From [Mycobacterium] stephanolepidis (lineage in GTDB: Bacteria; Actinomycetota; Actinomycetes; Mycobacteriales; Mycobacteriaceae), in the NCBI RefSeq assembly GCF_002356335.1, contig NZ_AP018165.1:3038001-3102000 (forward strand): a stretch of 64,000 nt of DNA, written 5' to 3'. Below the pieces are notes generated by a model. It was not told where the DNA came from and ran no database searches. It was given only the letters and a program-made list of their open reading frames with translations. Positions within the stretch are counted from its first letter, which is position 1. Every line of letters starts with the position of its first letter. Shown here piece by piece: positions 27,377 through 35,902 of this stretch. The translations under genes were made by a program, and so were the position numbers.

Positions 27377-28099
27377 GTGAGCCCCACTCGATCCGACCGA
27401 CCCGCCGGATCCGCCGACACCGACCTGACGACGGTTGCCCAGGACTACCTCAAGGTGATCTGGACCGCGCAGGAGTGGTCGCGCGAGAAGGTGAGCACCA
27501 AGATGCTGGCCGAACGCATGGGCGTATCGGCGAGCACCGCCTCCGAGTCGATCCGCAAGCTGGCCGACCAAGGTCTGGTGGATCACGAGAAGTACGGCGC
27601 CGTGACGTTGACAAGCCAGGGCCGCAAGGCCGCGGTGCTCATGGTCCGTCGGCACCGGCTGCTGGAGACGTATCTGGTCAACGAACTCGGCTACGGGTGG
27701 GACGAGGTACACGACGAGGCCGAGGTGCTCGAACACGCCGTCTCGGATCTGCTGCTGGCCAAGATCGACGCGAAGCTCGGTCACCCCCAGCGCGATCCGC
27801 ACGGCGATCCGATTCCCGGCCCTGACGGGCAGGTGCCCACTCCCCCGGCTCGCCAGCTGTCGGACTGCGCCAACGGCGACACCGGCGTGGTGGCCCGGAT
27901 CTCCGACTCAGATCCTGAAATGCTGCGGTACTTCGACACGGTCGGTGTGGCACTGGATGCCCGGGTGACGGTCGACGAACGACGGGACTTCGCCGGAACC
28001 ATCTCGGTGTCCATCGACAGCGCAGGGCCAGACAGCGACGAGAAGAAGCTGGAGCTGGGAAACCCTGCAGCTCAATCGATTTGGGTCGTACTCGACTGA
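27377..28099 (+). CDS. sirR: DtxR-family metal-dependent regulator (SirR/MntR)
   Basis: A metal-responsive repressor, 240 aa. The N-terminal winged helix (TVAQDYLKVIWTAQEW, MGVSASTASESIRKLADQGLVDHE) is followed by a dimerisation/metal domain (HRLLETYLVNELGYGWDEVHDEAEVLEHAVS, giving the E, H, E and H ligands of the family) and a C-terminal FeoA/SH3-like domain. Position matches M. tuberculosis Rv2788 (sirR/mntR), a manganese-responsive regulator; the metal is inferred. The 24-bp tandem repeat overlapping its promoter may be its own operator. DUF4262 follows after 1 nt. Confidence 0.9.
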   Translation: MSPTRSDRPAGSADTDLTTVAQDYLKVIWTAQEWSREKVSTKMLAERMGVSASTASESIRKLADQGLVDHEKYGAVTLTSQGRKAAVLMVRRHRLLETYLVNELGYGWDEVHDEAEVLEHAVSDLLLAKIDAKLGHPQRDPHGDPIPGPDGQVPTPPARQLSDCANGDTGVVARISDSDPEMLRYFDTVGVALDARVTVDERRDFAGTISVSIDSAGPDSDEKKLELGNPAAQSIWVVLD

Positions 28100-28100
28100 A

Positions 28101-28673
28101 ATGACCGACCACGCGGCGTGTGAGTGCCTCCTGTGCGTCGACTACGGCGACCGCCATGACTACAACGACAGCGATCGCGACATCATCGGCAGTGTCACCG
28201 AATACGGTTGGAGTGCACTGGGAATCGGCCCCACTTCGGCGGAGGAAAGTCCACCGTTTGCCTACACCGTGGGACTGTGGCACACCATGCGTCTGCCCGA
28301 GTTGGCGATCTACGGGGTCAACGACATCACCATGATGCAGCGTGCCCTCAACGCGGTCGCCAAGCAGGCACAAGATGGGCGGGTCTTGCAGGTCGGCGAG
28401 ACGTTCGACGAAGTGCTGGCTCTGCCCGCCGTGGACGACTACCAGGTCAAGCTCTCGCCCATTGATCCGAGTTGGTATGACAACGAGTTCGGATTCGGAC
28501 TGTGGTTCAACCGGACCAACCACGTGCGGTACCTGCAGATCCTCTGGCCCGATGGCGAGGGCCGATTCCCCGGGAACCCAGAGCTCGATCCACATTTCGC
28601 CGACCGGCAGCCGCTGATGTGGATGCCCAGGGAGTTGCACCCGCCGAGCCGTTGGATTCGCGACTCCGACTGA
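28101..28673 (+). CDS. DUF4262 domain protein
   Basis: A 190-aa soluble protein of unknown function. It starts with a Cys-rich CECLLC (residues 7-12) and contains the DUF4262 core: YGWSALGIGP, FAYTVGLWHTMRLPELAIYGV and the LWPDGEGRFPGNPELDP motif. The ATG is 1 nt after the sirR stop, so it shares the sirR transcript. Convergent with truB 3 nt away. The Cys pair hints at metal or redox sensing, but no function is established. Confidence 0.85.
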   Translation: MTDHAACECLLCVDYGDRHDYNDSDRDIIGSVTEYGWSALGIGPTSAEESPPFAYTVGLWHTMRLPELAIYGVNDITMMQRALNAVAKQAQDGRVLQVGETFDEVLALPAVDDYQVKLSPIDPSWYDNEFGFGLWFNRTNHVRYLQILWPDGEGRFPGNPELDPHFADRQPLMWMPRELHPPSRWIRDSD

Positions 28674-28676
28674 CCG

Positions 28677-29573
28677 CTACAGATTCGCCGGGCGCAACAC
28701 CACCACCGACGTGGTGCGAGAACCCTTATCGGCCAACAACGCAATGACGCGATTATCGGCATCCACCGCCGCGTAGGTCCCCTCGATGCCCGCGGCCGAC
28801 AACGGACGCCCATTGCGCACCGAGTCGACCTCCGCCACATCCAAGTCACGTCGGGGGAATCCATCCCGGCAGGCAGTGTCCAGATCCAGCGTCAATGTCG
28901 CATCATCGGCGAGCTCCTCGAGTGTGCGCGCCCGGTCCAGCGAGAAGTCACCAACCCTGGTGCGCCGCAATGCCGTCAGATGCCCACCCACGCCCAGCGC
29001 GGCCCCCGCATCACGGGCCAGCGCCCGAATGTAGGTCCCCGAGGAGCAGTCGACCTCCACGTCCACATCGACATAGCCATCGCCCGGCCGCCGCACCGCC
29101 AACACGTCGAACCGCGAGACGCGCACGGGCCTGGCCGCCAGCTCGACAGACTGCCCCTCGCGCGCGAGTTTGTATGCGCGCTGCCCGTCCACTTTGATAG
29201 CGCTCACCGAGGACGGCACCTGTTCGATATCCCCGCGCAGCCGGGCTACGGCCGCCTCGATATCCGTGTCGGTCAGATGAGAAGCCGAGACAGTTTGTAA
29301 CACCTCACCTTCGGCGTCATCGGTACTGGTGTTCTGCCCAAATCGAACGGTGGCCGCGTACGACTTGGTAGTCAACGTCAGCAGTCCCATGATCTTGGTG
29401 GCGCGTTCGATGCCGATCACCAGCACCCCCGTGGCCATCGGATCGAGAGTGCCGGCATGCCCCACCTTGCGCGTGGAAAATATTCTGCGGCAACGCGATA
29501 CCACGTCGTGGCTTGTCATTCCGGCGGGCTTGTCGACAATCACCAGGCCCGCACGGCTCAGCGGATCGGTCAC
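28677..29573 (-). CDS. truB: tRNA pseudouridine-55 synthase
   Basis: Isomerises U55 to pseudouridine in the tRNA TPC loop. The catalytic Asp sits in [14 protein letters not shown]; the [18 protein letters not shown]-terminus and [22 protein letters not shown] are family blocks, and the C-terminus holds the PUA-like extension. The start is GTG 29573, which overlaps the pptT stop by 4 nt (GTGA). A frame open to 29618 is rejected as lying inside pptT. It forms an operon with pptH and pptT. Confidence 0.96.
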   Translation of the reverse strand: MTDPLSRAGLVIVDKPAGMTSHDVVSRCRRIFSTRKVGHAGTLDPMATGVLVIGIERATKIMGLLTLTTKSYAATVRFGQNTSTDDAEGEVLQTVSASHLTDTDIEAAVARLRGDIEQVPSSVSAIKVDGQRAYKLAREGQSVELAARPVRVSRFDVLAVRRPGDGYVDVDVEVDCSSGTYIRALARDAGAALGVGGHLTALRRTRVGDFSLDRARTLEELADDATLTLDLDTACRDGFPRRDLDVAEVDSVRNGRPLSAAGIEGTYAAVDADNRVIALLADKGSRTTSVVVLRPANL

Positions 29574-30223
29574 GGCACCACGATGGCGGTCAAGATCAGA
29601 CCCTTGTCGATGATCCATCGGCCGTCGAACGTCGAGAGCACACTGCCGTCGTTGGCCTCACCGTCCACCAGGATTCGAGAGGTGAAGGTCCCGTCCGGGT
29701 CGAGCGTGATGTGGGCGTCCTCGAAGCCGAGCCACCGCGTTGTCAGCGGGAACCATGCTTTATACGTCGTCTCCTTGGCGCAGAACAGCAATCGATCCCA
29801 ATGTATGCCCTCGGGTAAGGCGGCGAGTTCATCGCGCTCGACCGGAATGGTGATCGACTTGAGCACGCCGTTGGGCAAGACGTCGTGCGGCTCGGCGTCG
29901 ATCCCCACCGAACGCACTTCGCCTACGCGGCCCACCACCGCACCGCGAAATCCCTCCGTATGCGTCATGCTGCCCACCACGCCGTTGGGCCACAATGGCT
30001 GCCCCTTGTCTCCCTTGAGAATCGGGACCTCGGGTACGCCAAGGACGGACAGGGCCTGCCGCGCGCAGTACCGCACGGTGATGAATTCATTGCGCCGCTT
30101 GGCCACCGACTTGGCGATCAGCGGTTCCTCCTCCGGCAGCGGCGCCAACCCGGGTGGATCCTCATACAGTTCGGCCGACGACAGCACATCGGGAACCACC
30201 GAGGCGATCAACTCATCAGTCAC
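29570..30223 (-). CDS. pptT: 4'-phosphopantetheinyl transferase PptT
   Basis: Transfers phosphopantetheine from CoA to carrier domains of type I PKSs, NRPSs and ACPs; PptT is the essential Sfp-type enzyme of M. tuberculosis (Rv2794c). Motifs: VGIDAEP (Mg-binding D and E), [13 protein letters not shown] (the E-K-E segment [11 protein letters not shown]) and [14 protein letters not shown] (CoA-binding). GTG 30223 overlaps the upstream phosphoesterase stop by 8 nt. Paired with truB by a 4-nt overlap. Confidence 0.95.
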   Translation of the reverse strand: MTDELIASVVPDVLSSAELYEDPPGLAPLPEEEPLIAKSVAKRRNEFITVRYCARQALSVLGVPEVPILKGDKGQPLWPNGVVGSMTHTEGFRGAVVGRVGEVRSVGIDAEPHDVLPNGVLKSITIPVERDELAALPEGIHWDRLLFCAKETTYKAWFPLTTRWLGFEDAHITLDPDGTFTSRILVDGEANDGSVLSTFDGRWIIDKGLILTAIVVP

Positions 30224-31169
30224 TGGCGCGCTCCTTGGCAAGCCGTTCACGGAATCGCTTAGCCGACACCCTCATCTGTTCGGTGATCTCAAAATGACCA
30301 CCGAACTCGTTGAGGTATCCGGGCGGATAGTGCGGGGCGGGAAGAATCTGCCTGAGCCACGAATACGGCTTACGCTGCGCCCATTCTCGCGGGTAGCCAA
30401 CCGATACCTCTTCGAACCGGACATCGTCATACCAGGTGGTCCGTGGGATGTGCAGATGTCCGTACACCGAGCACACCGCGTTGTAGCGGGTATGCCAGTC
30501 CGCGGTCTCGGTAGTTCCGCACCACAACGAAAACTCCGGATAGAACAACGCATCACAGGGTTCACGCACCAGCGGAAAATGGTTCACCAGGACCGTCGGC
30601 GTCATCCAGTCCAGATCTTCCAGCCGCTTCCTGGTGTACCGCAACCGATCCCGGCACCACGCATCACGCGTCGCGAAAGGCTCACTGGAGAGCAGGAACT
30701 CGTCGGTCGCCACGACATTACGATCGCGGGCGATCTTGAGCCCCTCGGCCTTGGAGTTGGCCCCCTCCGGCAGAAATGTGTAGTCGTACAACACGAACAT
30801 CGGCACGATGGTCGCGGGACCACCTTGTTCCACCCACACCGGATACGGATGCTCGGGAGTGACGACGCCCATCTCATCGCACATATTGACCAGATAGTCA
30901 TAGCGAGACTGCCCGAAGATCTGCATGGGATCACGCGCCGTCGTCCATAGTTCATGGTTGCCCGGCACCCAGATCACCTTGGCGAACCTGCGCCGCAACA
31001 GATCCAGCGCACCCCGGATGTCATCGCTACGTTCGGCCACATCACCGGCGACGATCAGCCAGTCCTCGGGTGAGGCCGGATGCAGTTCCTCGAGAACAGA
31101 CTTGTTGGCCGACTGCCCGACATGCAGGTCACTGATCGCCCAGAGCCTGGGCTCCCGTTCCTGCGTCAT
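30216..31169 (-). CDS. pptH: PptH-like metallophosphoesterase
   Basis: A calcineurin-type binuclear metallophosphoesterase, 317 aa. Motifs in order: SDLHVG (D, H), VAGDVAE (D), PGNHELW (N, H), VNHFPLV (H) and YGHLHIPRTTW (GHxH). The homologue in M. tuberculosis (Rv2795c, PptH) hydrolyses phosphopantetheine from carrier proteins, opposing PptT; that identification is from the literature and position, not tested here. The ATG is leaderless by the TACATT hexamer. It heads the pptH-pptT-truB operon with overlapping coding ends. Confidence 0.9.
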   Translation of the reverse strand: MTQEREPRLWAISDLHVGQSANKSVLEELHPASPEDWLIVAGDVAERSDDIRGALDLLRRRFAKVIWVPGNHELWTTARDPMQIFGQSRYDYLVNMCDEMGVVTPEHPYPVWVEQGGPATIVPMFVLYDYTFLPEGANSKAEGLKIARDRNVVATDEFLLSSEPFATRDAWCRDRLRYTRKRLEDLDWMTPTVLVNHFPLVREPCDALFYPEFSLWCGTTETADWHTRYNAVCSVYGHLHIPRTTWYDDVRFEEVSVGYPREWAQRKPYSWLRQILPAPHYPPGYLNEFGGHFEITEQMRVSAKRFRERLAKERASD

Positions 31170-31181
31170 CCGGCCAATGTA
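31170..31181 (-). promoter_or_regulatory. Leaderless promoter of the pptH-pptT-truB operon
   Basis: TACATT (31181-31176, minus strand), 6 nt before ATG 31169. Confidence 0.5.
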
Positions 31182-31182
31182 C

Positions 31183-31659
31183 CTACAGGTTTATCTTGCA
31201 ACTCTGTCCCACGTCGAGAACTCGCAGCGCACGTCCGCTTCCCACCCAGAACGCGCAGGACAGTGCCAGGTCCGTCAAGAGCCCGTCATCGAGGTGCTCG
31301 TGCGCCCGCGCCCAGAACTCGTCGTCCTCACGTAGTCCGACGTGATCGGTCGCGAAGCGATGCGCGAACTCGGCGGCGATCCGCTCGGCGTCGCTGTATC
31401 GGGGCGAGGTGCGCCACTGGTCGGCGTCCGCATAGAAGTCGGCGTCCAACTCTCCGCTCTGAACGAAGCGAGTGTTCTGGCACACGGAGCATTCATTCGC
31501 GAAGGCCACAGCCATACGCGCGAGCTCTCGCACCCCGATCGGAAGGCGGCTGCGGTTGTAGACCGCGTCCGAAAATCCGGCGAAGCCGGGCGCCATCTCG
31601 GGCGAGCCCATCAACCAGCCGGCCACATCATCGTCCGCGTAATTCCCAATTCGTGCCAT
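31183..31659 (-). CDS. Carboxymuconolactone decarboxylase (CMD/AhpD-like) family protein
   Basis: A 158-aa CMD-domain protein, the family of AhpD and gamma-carboxymuconolactone decarboxylases. ECSVCQNT carries the CxxC typical of the AhpD-like redox group. The ATG at 31659 lies 6 nt after TATCGT, fixing the start. A KstR-type operator overlaps the promoter upstream, implying a role in or co-regulation with sterol/lipid catabolism. Exact function unknown. Confidence 0.8.
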   Translation of the reverse strand: MARIGNYADDDVAGWLMGSPEMAPGFAGFSDAVYNRSRLPIGVRELARMAVAFANECSVCQNTRFVQSGELDADFYADADQWRTSPRYSDAERIAAEFAHRFATDHVGLREDDEFWARAHEHLDDGLLTDLALSCAFWVGSGRALRVLDVGQSCKINL

Positions 31660-31671
31660 GGCGTCACGATA
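31660..31671 (-). promoter_or_regulatory. Leaderless promoter of the CMD gene
   Basis: TATCGT (31671-31666, minus strand), 6 nt before ATG 31659. The KstR-type operator lies immediately upstream. Confidence 0.55.
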
Positions 31672-31678
31672 CTCCCGG

Positions 31679-31696
31679 ACTAGAACGTGTTCTAGT
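31679..31696. promoter_or_regulatory. KstR-type operator
   Basis: ACTAGAACGTGTTCTAGT: two perfect 8-bp arms (ACTAGAAC/GTTCTAGT) around GT. It matches the published KstR consensus TnnAACnnGTTnnA (here TAGAACGTGTTCTA). It sits 20-37 nt upstream of the CMD start codon and 83 nt upstream of the DUF3558 start. Confidence 0.8.
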
Positions 31697-31778
31697 GTTT
31701 TCGGTGTTCCGTATGAGATAGCCAGACACGCGGCTAGACTTCGGCGCACCGCGGCCGATCAGATTGAGGTGAATTCGC

Positions 31779-32402
31779 ATGGCCCAACGGGCAGGCGTAG
31801 TCCGAGCTGGATTCTGCGTTGCCCTGATGGCGTTGACACTGGGCGGCCTCGTGGTCTGGCGTACCGCACCGTCAGAGCACGCCACCAGCGCACCGGTTCA
31901 GCTGCGGTTCTCCACGGCACCGATGACCGGCCCCGCGAGCACGGGGGCTGTCACCACCACGATCAAATGGCCGGTTGTCCCGGTCACCGATCCGCGCCCC
32001 TTTGATCCCTGCTACGAGATCCCCAGCTCCGTCATTGCTGCGGCGGGTCTTGACCAGACGCCGCCCGCGCCCGAAGAGGGGCTGCGCTGCCGCTACGACT
32101 CGCGCAACAACTACCAGTTGGCCGTCGAGGCGGTCGTGTGGCGCACGTATGAAGACTCACTACCGGCCGACGGCGTGGAGACAACCATCCAGGGTCACCG
32201 CGCGGCCGAGTACAACATCATGAAACCCACAGACTGGAACAACCAGTGGTGGGTGTCCTGCATGATCACCTTCAAGACCAGCTATGGCGTGGTCCAACAG
32301 TCGCTGTACTACGCATCGCAGAAGTACTCCCCCGACGGCCCCGGCTGCCTCGTGGAAAATCGCCGGGTCGCAAACATTCTCGCGCCCGCCTACAAGTTCT
32401 GA
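31779..32402 (+). CDS. Exported/membrane-anchored DUF3558-type protein
   Basis: 207 aa. A hydrophobic N-terminal segment (GFCVALMALTLGGLVVW) without a lipobox suggests a signal anchor. A low-complexity Ser/Thr/Pro linker leads to a DUF3558 domain: TDPRPFDPCYEIPSSVIAAAG, RCRYDSRNNYQLAVEAV and WVSCMITFK. Four Cys (PCYE, LRCR, VSCM, GPGCL) could form two disulfides. An AGGTGA Shine-Dalgarno (GATTGAGGTGAATTC) precedes ATG 31779. Divergent from the CMD gene, with the KstR-type palindrome between them. Function unknown. Confidence 0.8.
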   Translation: MAQRAGVVRAGFCVALMALTLGGLVVWRTAPSEHATSAPVQLRFSTAPMTGPASTGAVTTTIKWPVVPVTDPRPFDPCYEIPSSVIAAAGLDQTPPAPEEGLRCRYDSRNNYQLAVEAVVWRTYEDSLPADGVETTIQGHRAAEYNIMKPTDWNNQWWVSCMITFKTSYGVVQQSLYYASQKYSPDGPGCLVENRRVANILAPAYKF

Positions 32403-32413
32403 GATCAGATCGG

Positions 32414-32683
32414 TCAGCCGCGCGCCGCGATGCGTGCCTGCACCTCGGGGCGCCGCAACGGGGGCACCGTCTTGGGCGGTTGACGCCGCGCGGGCAGCAC
32501 CGCGAGCAGCCGCATCGTCGTGGCCGTCACCTCCGCCACCGCATGCTCGAACGCTTCCCGGTTGGCATCGGAGGTCTTCTGAATCCCGCTGATCTTGCGG
32601 ATGTACTGCCGCGCCGCCGCCTCGATCTCCTGGTCGGTCGCGGCAGGCTCCAGTCCGCGTAGTTCGGTGATGTTCCTGCACAT
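32414..32683 (-). CDS. DUF2277 family protein
   Basis: A small 89-aa protein with the family's diagnostic start MCRNITELRGLEPAAT, then EIEAAARQYIRKISGIQK and a Pro/Arg-rich tail (ARRQPPKTVPPLRRP). ATG 32683 is selected over an in-frame upstream start because it matches the family N-terminus and is preceded at 7 nt by TACTGT. Convergent with the DUF3558 gene, 11 nt apart. Function unknown. Confidence 0.85.
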   Translation of the reverse strand: MCRNITELRGLEPAATDQEIEAAARQYIRKISGIQKTSDANREAFEHAVAEVTATTMRLLAVLPARRQPPKTVPPLRRPEVQARIAARG

Positions 32684-32696
32684 ACCTACGACAGTA
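32684..32696 (-). promoter_or_regulatory. Leaderless promoter of the DUF2277 gene
   Basis: TACTGT (32696-32691, minus strand), 7 nt before ATG 32683. Confidence 0.5.
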
Positions 32697-32764
32697 GAAA
32701 GACAATTCCGATGACGCCATGCCCCACCCACCGGTTAGTTCACATACGCGTGTATACGTAAGTC

Positions 32765-33973
32765 ATGCCAGTGACGTCATCGGAGCCGTCTAGCGCGCTA
32801 CGCGAACGTATCGCCGCCGCCGCGCACGAGGTTCTCGCCACCCATCCCCCCGCCTCCACCCCTGTTACCGAGCTGCTGGGCGCCGTCTACGACGCCGGCC
32901 TGGCCTGGGTTCAGTTCCCGGTCGGCCTGGGTGGTCTCGACGCGCCTCCTGCGCTCCAGTCCGTCTCCGACACCATCCTGCGCGCGGCGGGCATGCCAGA
33001 CCCGTTGTTTATCAACGTGATCGGCTACGGCATGGCGGCCCCCACAGTGCTCGCACACGGACAACCCGAGCTGACCCAACGGATTCTGCGTCCGCTGTTC
33101 ACCGGCGAGGAGCTCTGGTGCCAGCTGTTCAGTGAGCCCGGCGCCGGTTCCGACCTAGCGGGCCTGGCCACCCGCGCGGTGCGCGACGGCGACGAATGGG
33201 TCATCAACGGCCAGAAGGTGTGGACCTCGGGCGCCCATCAGGCACGTTGGGCGCTGTTGGTGGCTCGCAGCAATCCCGAGGTTCCCAAGCACCGCGGCCT
33301 GACCTATTTCGTGGTCGATATGACCGATCCGGGCGTCGAGGTCCGTCCGCTGCGCCAAATGACCGGCGACGCGGAGTTCAACGAGGTGTACCTCACCGAT
33401 GTCCGCATCCCGGATGCACATCGGCTGGGCAACGAAGGCGACGGCTGGCAAGTCTCGATGACAACGCTGATGAACGAGCGCAGCGCGCTGGGCGGGGCGT
33501 TCGACCACGGCCGGGGCGGCGGATCGATTGGCAATGCCCTGAATCTCTGGAAGCAGCGTCCCGACCTACACACCCCCGAACTGCGGGCCAAGCTGACGAG
33601 CCTGTTCGTGCGCTCAGAGGGAAACCGCTACGGCACCCAGATGAGAATCGCCGCCCAGGGCGATGCACCCATGGGTCCGGAGGGGTCGATCGGCAAGCTG
33701 ATGGGCGCGGAGCTCAACCAGCAGATCTACGACTTCTGTGTCGAACTGCTGGGCATCGAGGCGACCCTGTACGCCTCCTATGACATGCGGCGCGTCGTCG
33801 AAGAGGACCGCCGCGCCGACACCATGTGGGCCTTCCTGCGGTCCAAGGCCAACACCATCGAGGGCGGCACCTCCGACGTGATGCGCAACATCATCGGGGA
33901 ACGCGTTCTCGGGCTACCGGGCGATATCCGGGTCGACACCGACAAAGCATGGAAAGAGGTGCCCCGTGGCTGA
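32765..33973 (+). CDS. Acyl-CoA dehydrogenase, subunit with the EGGTSDVMRNIIGERVLG motif
   Basis: A 402-aa acyl-CoA dehydrogenase-fold protein: SEPGAGSDLAG (FAD/substrate loop), VINGQKVWTSGAHQARW and the C-terminal IEGGTSDVMRNIIGERVLG. It is the first gene of a three-gene operon, overlapping the second ACAD gene by 8 nt. Paired ACAD genes of this type in mycobacteria often encode alpha2beta2 heterotetramers (such as FadE26-27), so this may be one subunit; that is inference. Substrate unknown, possibly a branched or sterol-derived acyl-CoA. ATG 32765 is used. Confidence 0.9.
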   Translation: MPVTSSEPSSALRERIAAAAHEVLATHPPASTPVTELLGAVYDAGLAWVQFPVGLGGLDAPPALQSVSDTILRAAGMPDPLFINVIGYGMAAPTVLAHGQPELTQRILRPLFTGEELWCQLFSEPGAGSDLAGLATRAVRDGDEWVINGQKVWTSGAHQARWALLVARSNPEVPKHRGLTYFVVDMTDPGVEVRPLRQMTGDAEFNEVYLTDVRIPDAHRLGNEGDGWQVSMTTLMNERSALGGAFDHGRGGGSIGNALNLWKQRPDLHTPELRAKLTSLFVRSEGNRYGTQMRIAAQGDAPMGPEGSIGKLMGAELNQQIYDFCVELLGIEATLYASYDMRRVVEEDRRADTMWAFLRSKANTIEGGTSDVMRNIIGERVLGLPGDIRVDTDKAWKEVPRG

Positions 33974-35078
33974 ATTCGAGTTCACCGAAGAGCATGGCGA
34001 CCTGCGTTCACTGGTGCGTAGTTGGTGCGAGCGGGTCTGGACACCCGAGCATGTACGCCAGATCGCCGAGGCCGGCACCATCGACCTGGACGCCTGGCGC
34101 ACCCTCGGATCCGAGCTGGGTGTCGTGGGACTCAGCCTGCCCGAAGAATATGGCGGCGCAGGCCTGGGCGTCATCGAATTATCCATCGTGGCAGAGGAAT
34201 TGGGACGCACACTGGCTTGCCTGCCGTGGATATCCAGCGCAGCACTGGGTGCCACCGCACTCGTGGCCAGCGGGGACAACGACGCCCTTGCCGAATGGGT
34301 ACCCGCGTTGAGCTCCGGCGACAAGACGATCACGCTGGCCGGGGGGCGCACCCGACTGGCCGACGCCATCACGGTGTCCGCCGAGTCCGATGACGACGGA
34401 TGGAAGCTCACCGGCGACACCGAGCACGTTCCAGATGGTGCCACCGCCGACGTGATTCTGGTACTGGCCGATACCGATTCGGGCCCAACCCTTTTCGCGG
34501 TCGACGGGAACGCGCCGAGTGTCGATCGGCATGCCCTGGCCACCCTGGATCTGACCCGACGCCAGGCCAACATCCACTTCGACTCGACTCCCGCGCGGGT
34601 GATCGGCGAAGTCGGGAACGGCGCCTCGGCCGTATCGCGCGCACTGGACGTCGCAGCCACCGCACTGGCAGCCGAACAGGCCGGCATCGCTGCCCACATG
34701 CTGGATGTGACAACCGAATACGCCAAGTCCCGAATTCAGTTCGGACGGATCATCGGGTCGTTCCAGGCCGTCAAGCACCGCCTTGCCGACATGGCTGCAG
34801 CGGCCGGGAATGTGCGTGGCGCCGCCTACCACGCGGCATGGTCACATGACGACCCGAGCCTTGACGACCCTGCGTTGGCCACGAGCATCGCCCAACAGGT
34901 AGCGTCCGCGGGAGCGGTAGAGGTAACCGCCAAGGCCATTCAGAGCCATGGCGGCATCGGATTTACCTGGGAACACCCGGCTCACCTGTATTACAAACGG
35001 GCCGTCAGCAATTCGGCACTCTTCGGAGGCCGCGCCGTCCACGCCGAACGTATCGCCAAGGAGGTTATCGACGCATGA
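33966..35078 (+). CDS. Acyl-CoA dehydrogenase, partner subunit
   Basis: A 370-aa ACAD-fold protein: N-terminal EFTEEHGDLRSLVRSW, LSLPEEYGGAGLGVIELSI, RIQFGRIIGSFQAVKHRLADM and the C-terminal SHGGIGFTWEHPAHLYYKRA found in the beta-type partners of mycobacterial FadE pairs. It overlaps the upstream ACAD by 8 nt and the enoyl-CoA hydratase by 4 nt. Likely forms a complex with the upstream product. Substrate not predictable. Confidence 0.88.
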   Translation: MAEFEFTEEHGDLRSLVRSWCERVWTPEHVRQIAEAGTIDLDAWRTLGSELGVVGLSLPEEYGGAGLGVIELSIVAEELGRTLACLPWISSAALGATALVASGDNDALAEWVPALSSGDKTITLAGGRTRLADAITVSAESDDDGWKLTGDTEHVPDGATADVILVLADTDSGPTLFAVDGNAPSVDRHALATLDLTRRQANIHFDSTPARVIGEVGNGASAVSRALDVAATALAAEQAGIAAHMLDVTTEYAKSRIQFGRIIGSFQAVKHRLADMAAAAGNVRGAAYHAAWSHDDPSLDDPALATSIAQQVASAGAVEVTAKAIQSHGGIGFTWEHPAHLYYKRAVSNSALFGGRAVHAERIAKEVIDA

Positions 35079-35833
35079 CCGAACAAATTCTCTTGACGCA
35101 GACCGAAGACCGGATCTGCACCATCACACTCAACCGTCCGCAGGCCCGCAATGCGCTGAGCAAGGCGCTCGGCGAAGAGATCGTCAAGGCCGTCACCGCT
35201 GCCGACGCCGATGACAACGTCGACGTGATGATCCTGACCGCCGCCGACCCGGTGTTCTGCGCGGGCGTCGACCTCAAGGAATTGGGCAGCGGTGATCGTG
35301 CCGACACCCTGGACCCGTGGTGGCCGGAGCTGTCCAAGCCTGTCATCGGTGCCATCAACGGAGCCGCCGTCACCGGTGGCCTGGAGCTGGCATTGGCCTG
35401 CGACATCCTGATCGCCTCCGAAAAGGCTCGTTTCGCCGATACCCATGCGCGCGTTGGCATCCTGCCTACTTGGGGGCTGACCACGCTGCTCCCACTCTCG
35501 GTCGGACGCGGGCTGGCGCGGCGCATGAGCCTCACCGGCGACTACCTCTCGGCCGAGGACGCGTTACGAGCCGGCCTGGTCACCGAGGTGGTTGCCCATG
35601 AGGAGCTGCTCCCGGCGGCCAAGCGGCTCGCCACGACCATCGCCGGGAACAACCAACCCGCGGTGCGTGAACTGCTGGCCTCTTACCGGCGCATCGAGTC
35701 CGAGCTTGTCGGCAACGGCCTGCAAGTGGCCCTGGACGACGCGCATCGGTGGATCGAGCAGAACTCCATAGCCGAGGGTGTCGAAGAACGTCGCGCAGCC
35801 ATCATGGCGCGCGGCCGTAGCCAGAACGCCTAG
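35075..35833 (+). CDS. Enoyl-CoA hydratase/isomerase-family protein, atypical active site
   Basis: A 252-aa crotonase-fold protein. The CoA oxyanion-hole region (FCAGVDLKELG) is normal and the first catalytic Glu is in GGLELALACD. At the second Glu position (the PE of the usual FxxPEvxLG) it reads FADTHARVGILP, so that Glu is absent. Some mycobacterial EchA proteins share this DTHARVG form and may be isomerases or scaffolds rather than hydratases. It overlaps the second ACAD by 4 nt; all three genes act on the same acyl-CoA route. Confidence 0.88.
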   Translation: MTEQILLTQTEDRICTITLNRPQARNALSKALGEEIVKAVTAADADDNVDVMILTAADPVFCAGVDLKELGSGDRADTLDPWWPELSKPVIGAINGAAVTGGLELALACDILIASEKARFADTHARVGILPTWGLTTLLPLSVGRGLARRMSLTGDYLSAEDALRAGLVTEVVAHEELLPAAKRLATTIAGNNQPAVRELLASYRRIESELVGNGLQVALDDAHRWIEQNSIAEGVEERRAAIMARGRSQNA

Positions 35834-35883
35834 CGGTCGAAGCGGACTCAGCGATCCGACGAATTGTCGACCGCTGGGTCCGC
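35832..35883. terminator. Two mutually exclusive stem-loops after the ACAD-enoyl-CoA hydratase operon
   Basis: A perfect 9-bp inverted repeat AGCGGTCGA/TCGACCGCT (35832-35840 and 35867-35875) overlaps an 11-bp near-perfect one, GCGGACTCAGC/GCTGGGTCCGC (35842-35852 and 35873-35883, one U-G wobble). The 3' arms share bases, so only one can form. The site lies at convergent gene ends, so it is a possible bidirectional terminator. Confidence 0.5.
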
Positions 35884-35902
35884 CTAGGCGATCTTTCAAC
35901 CC

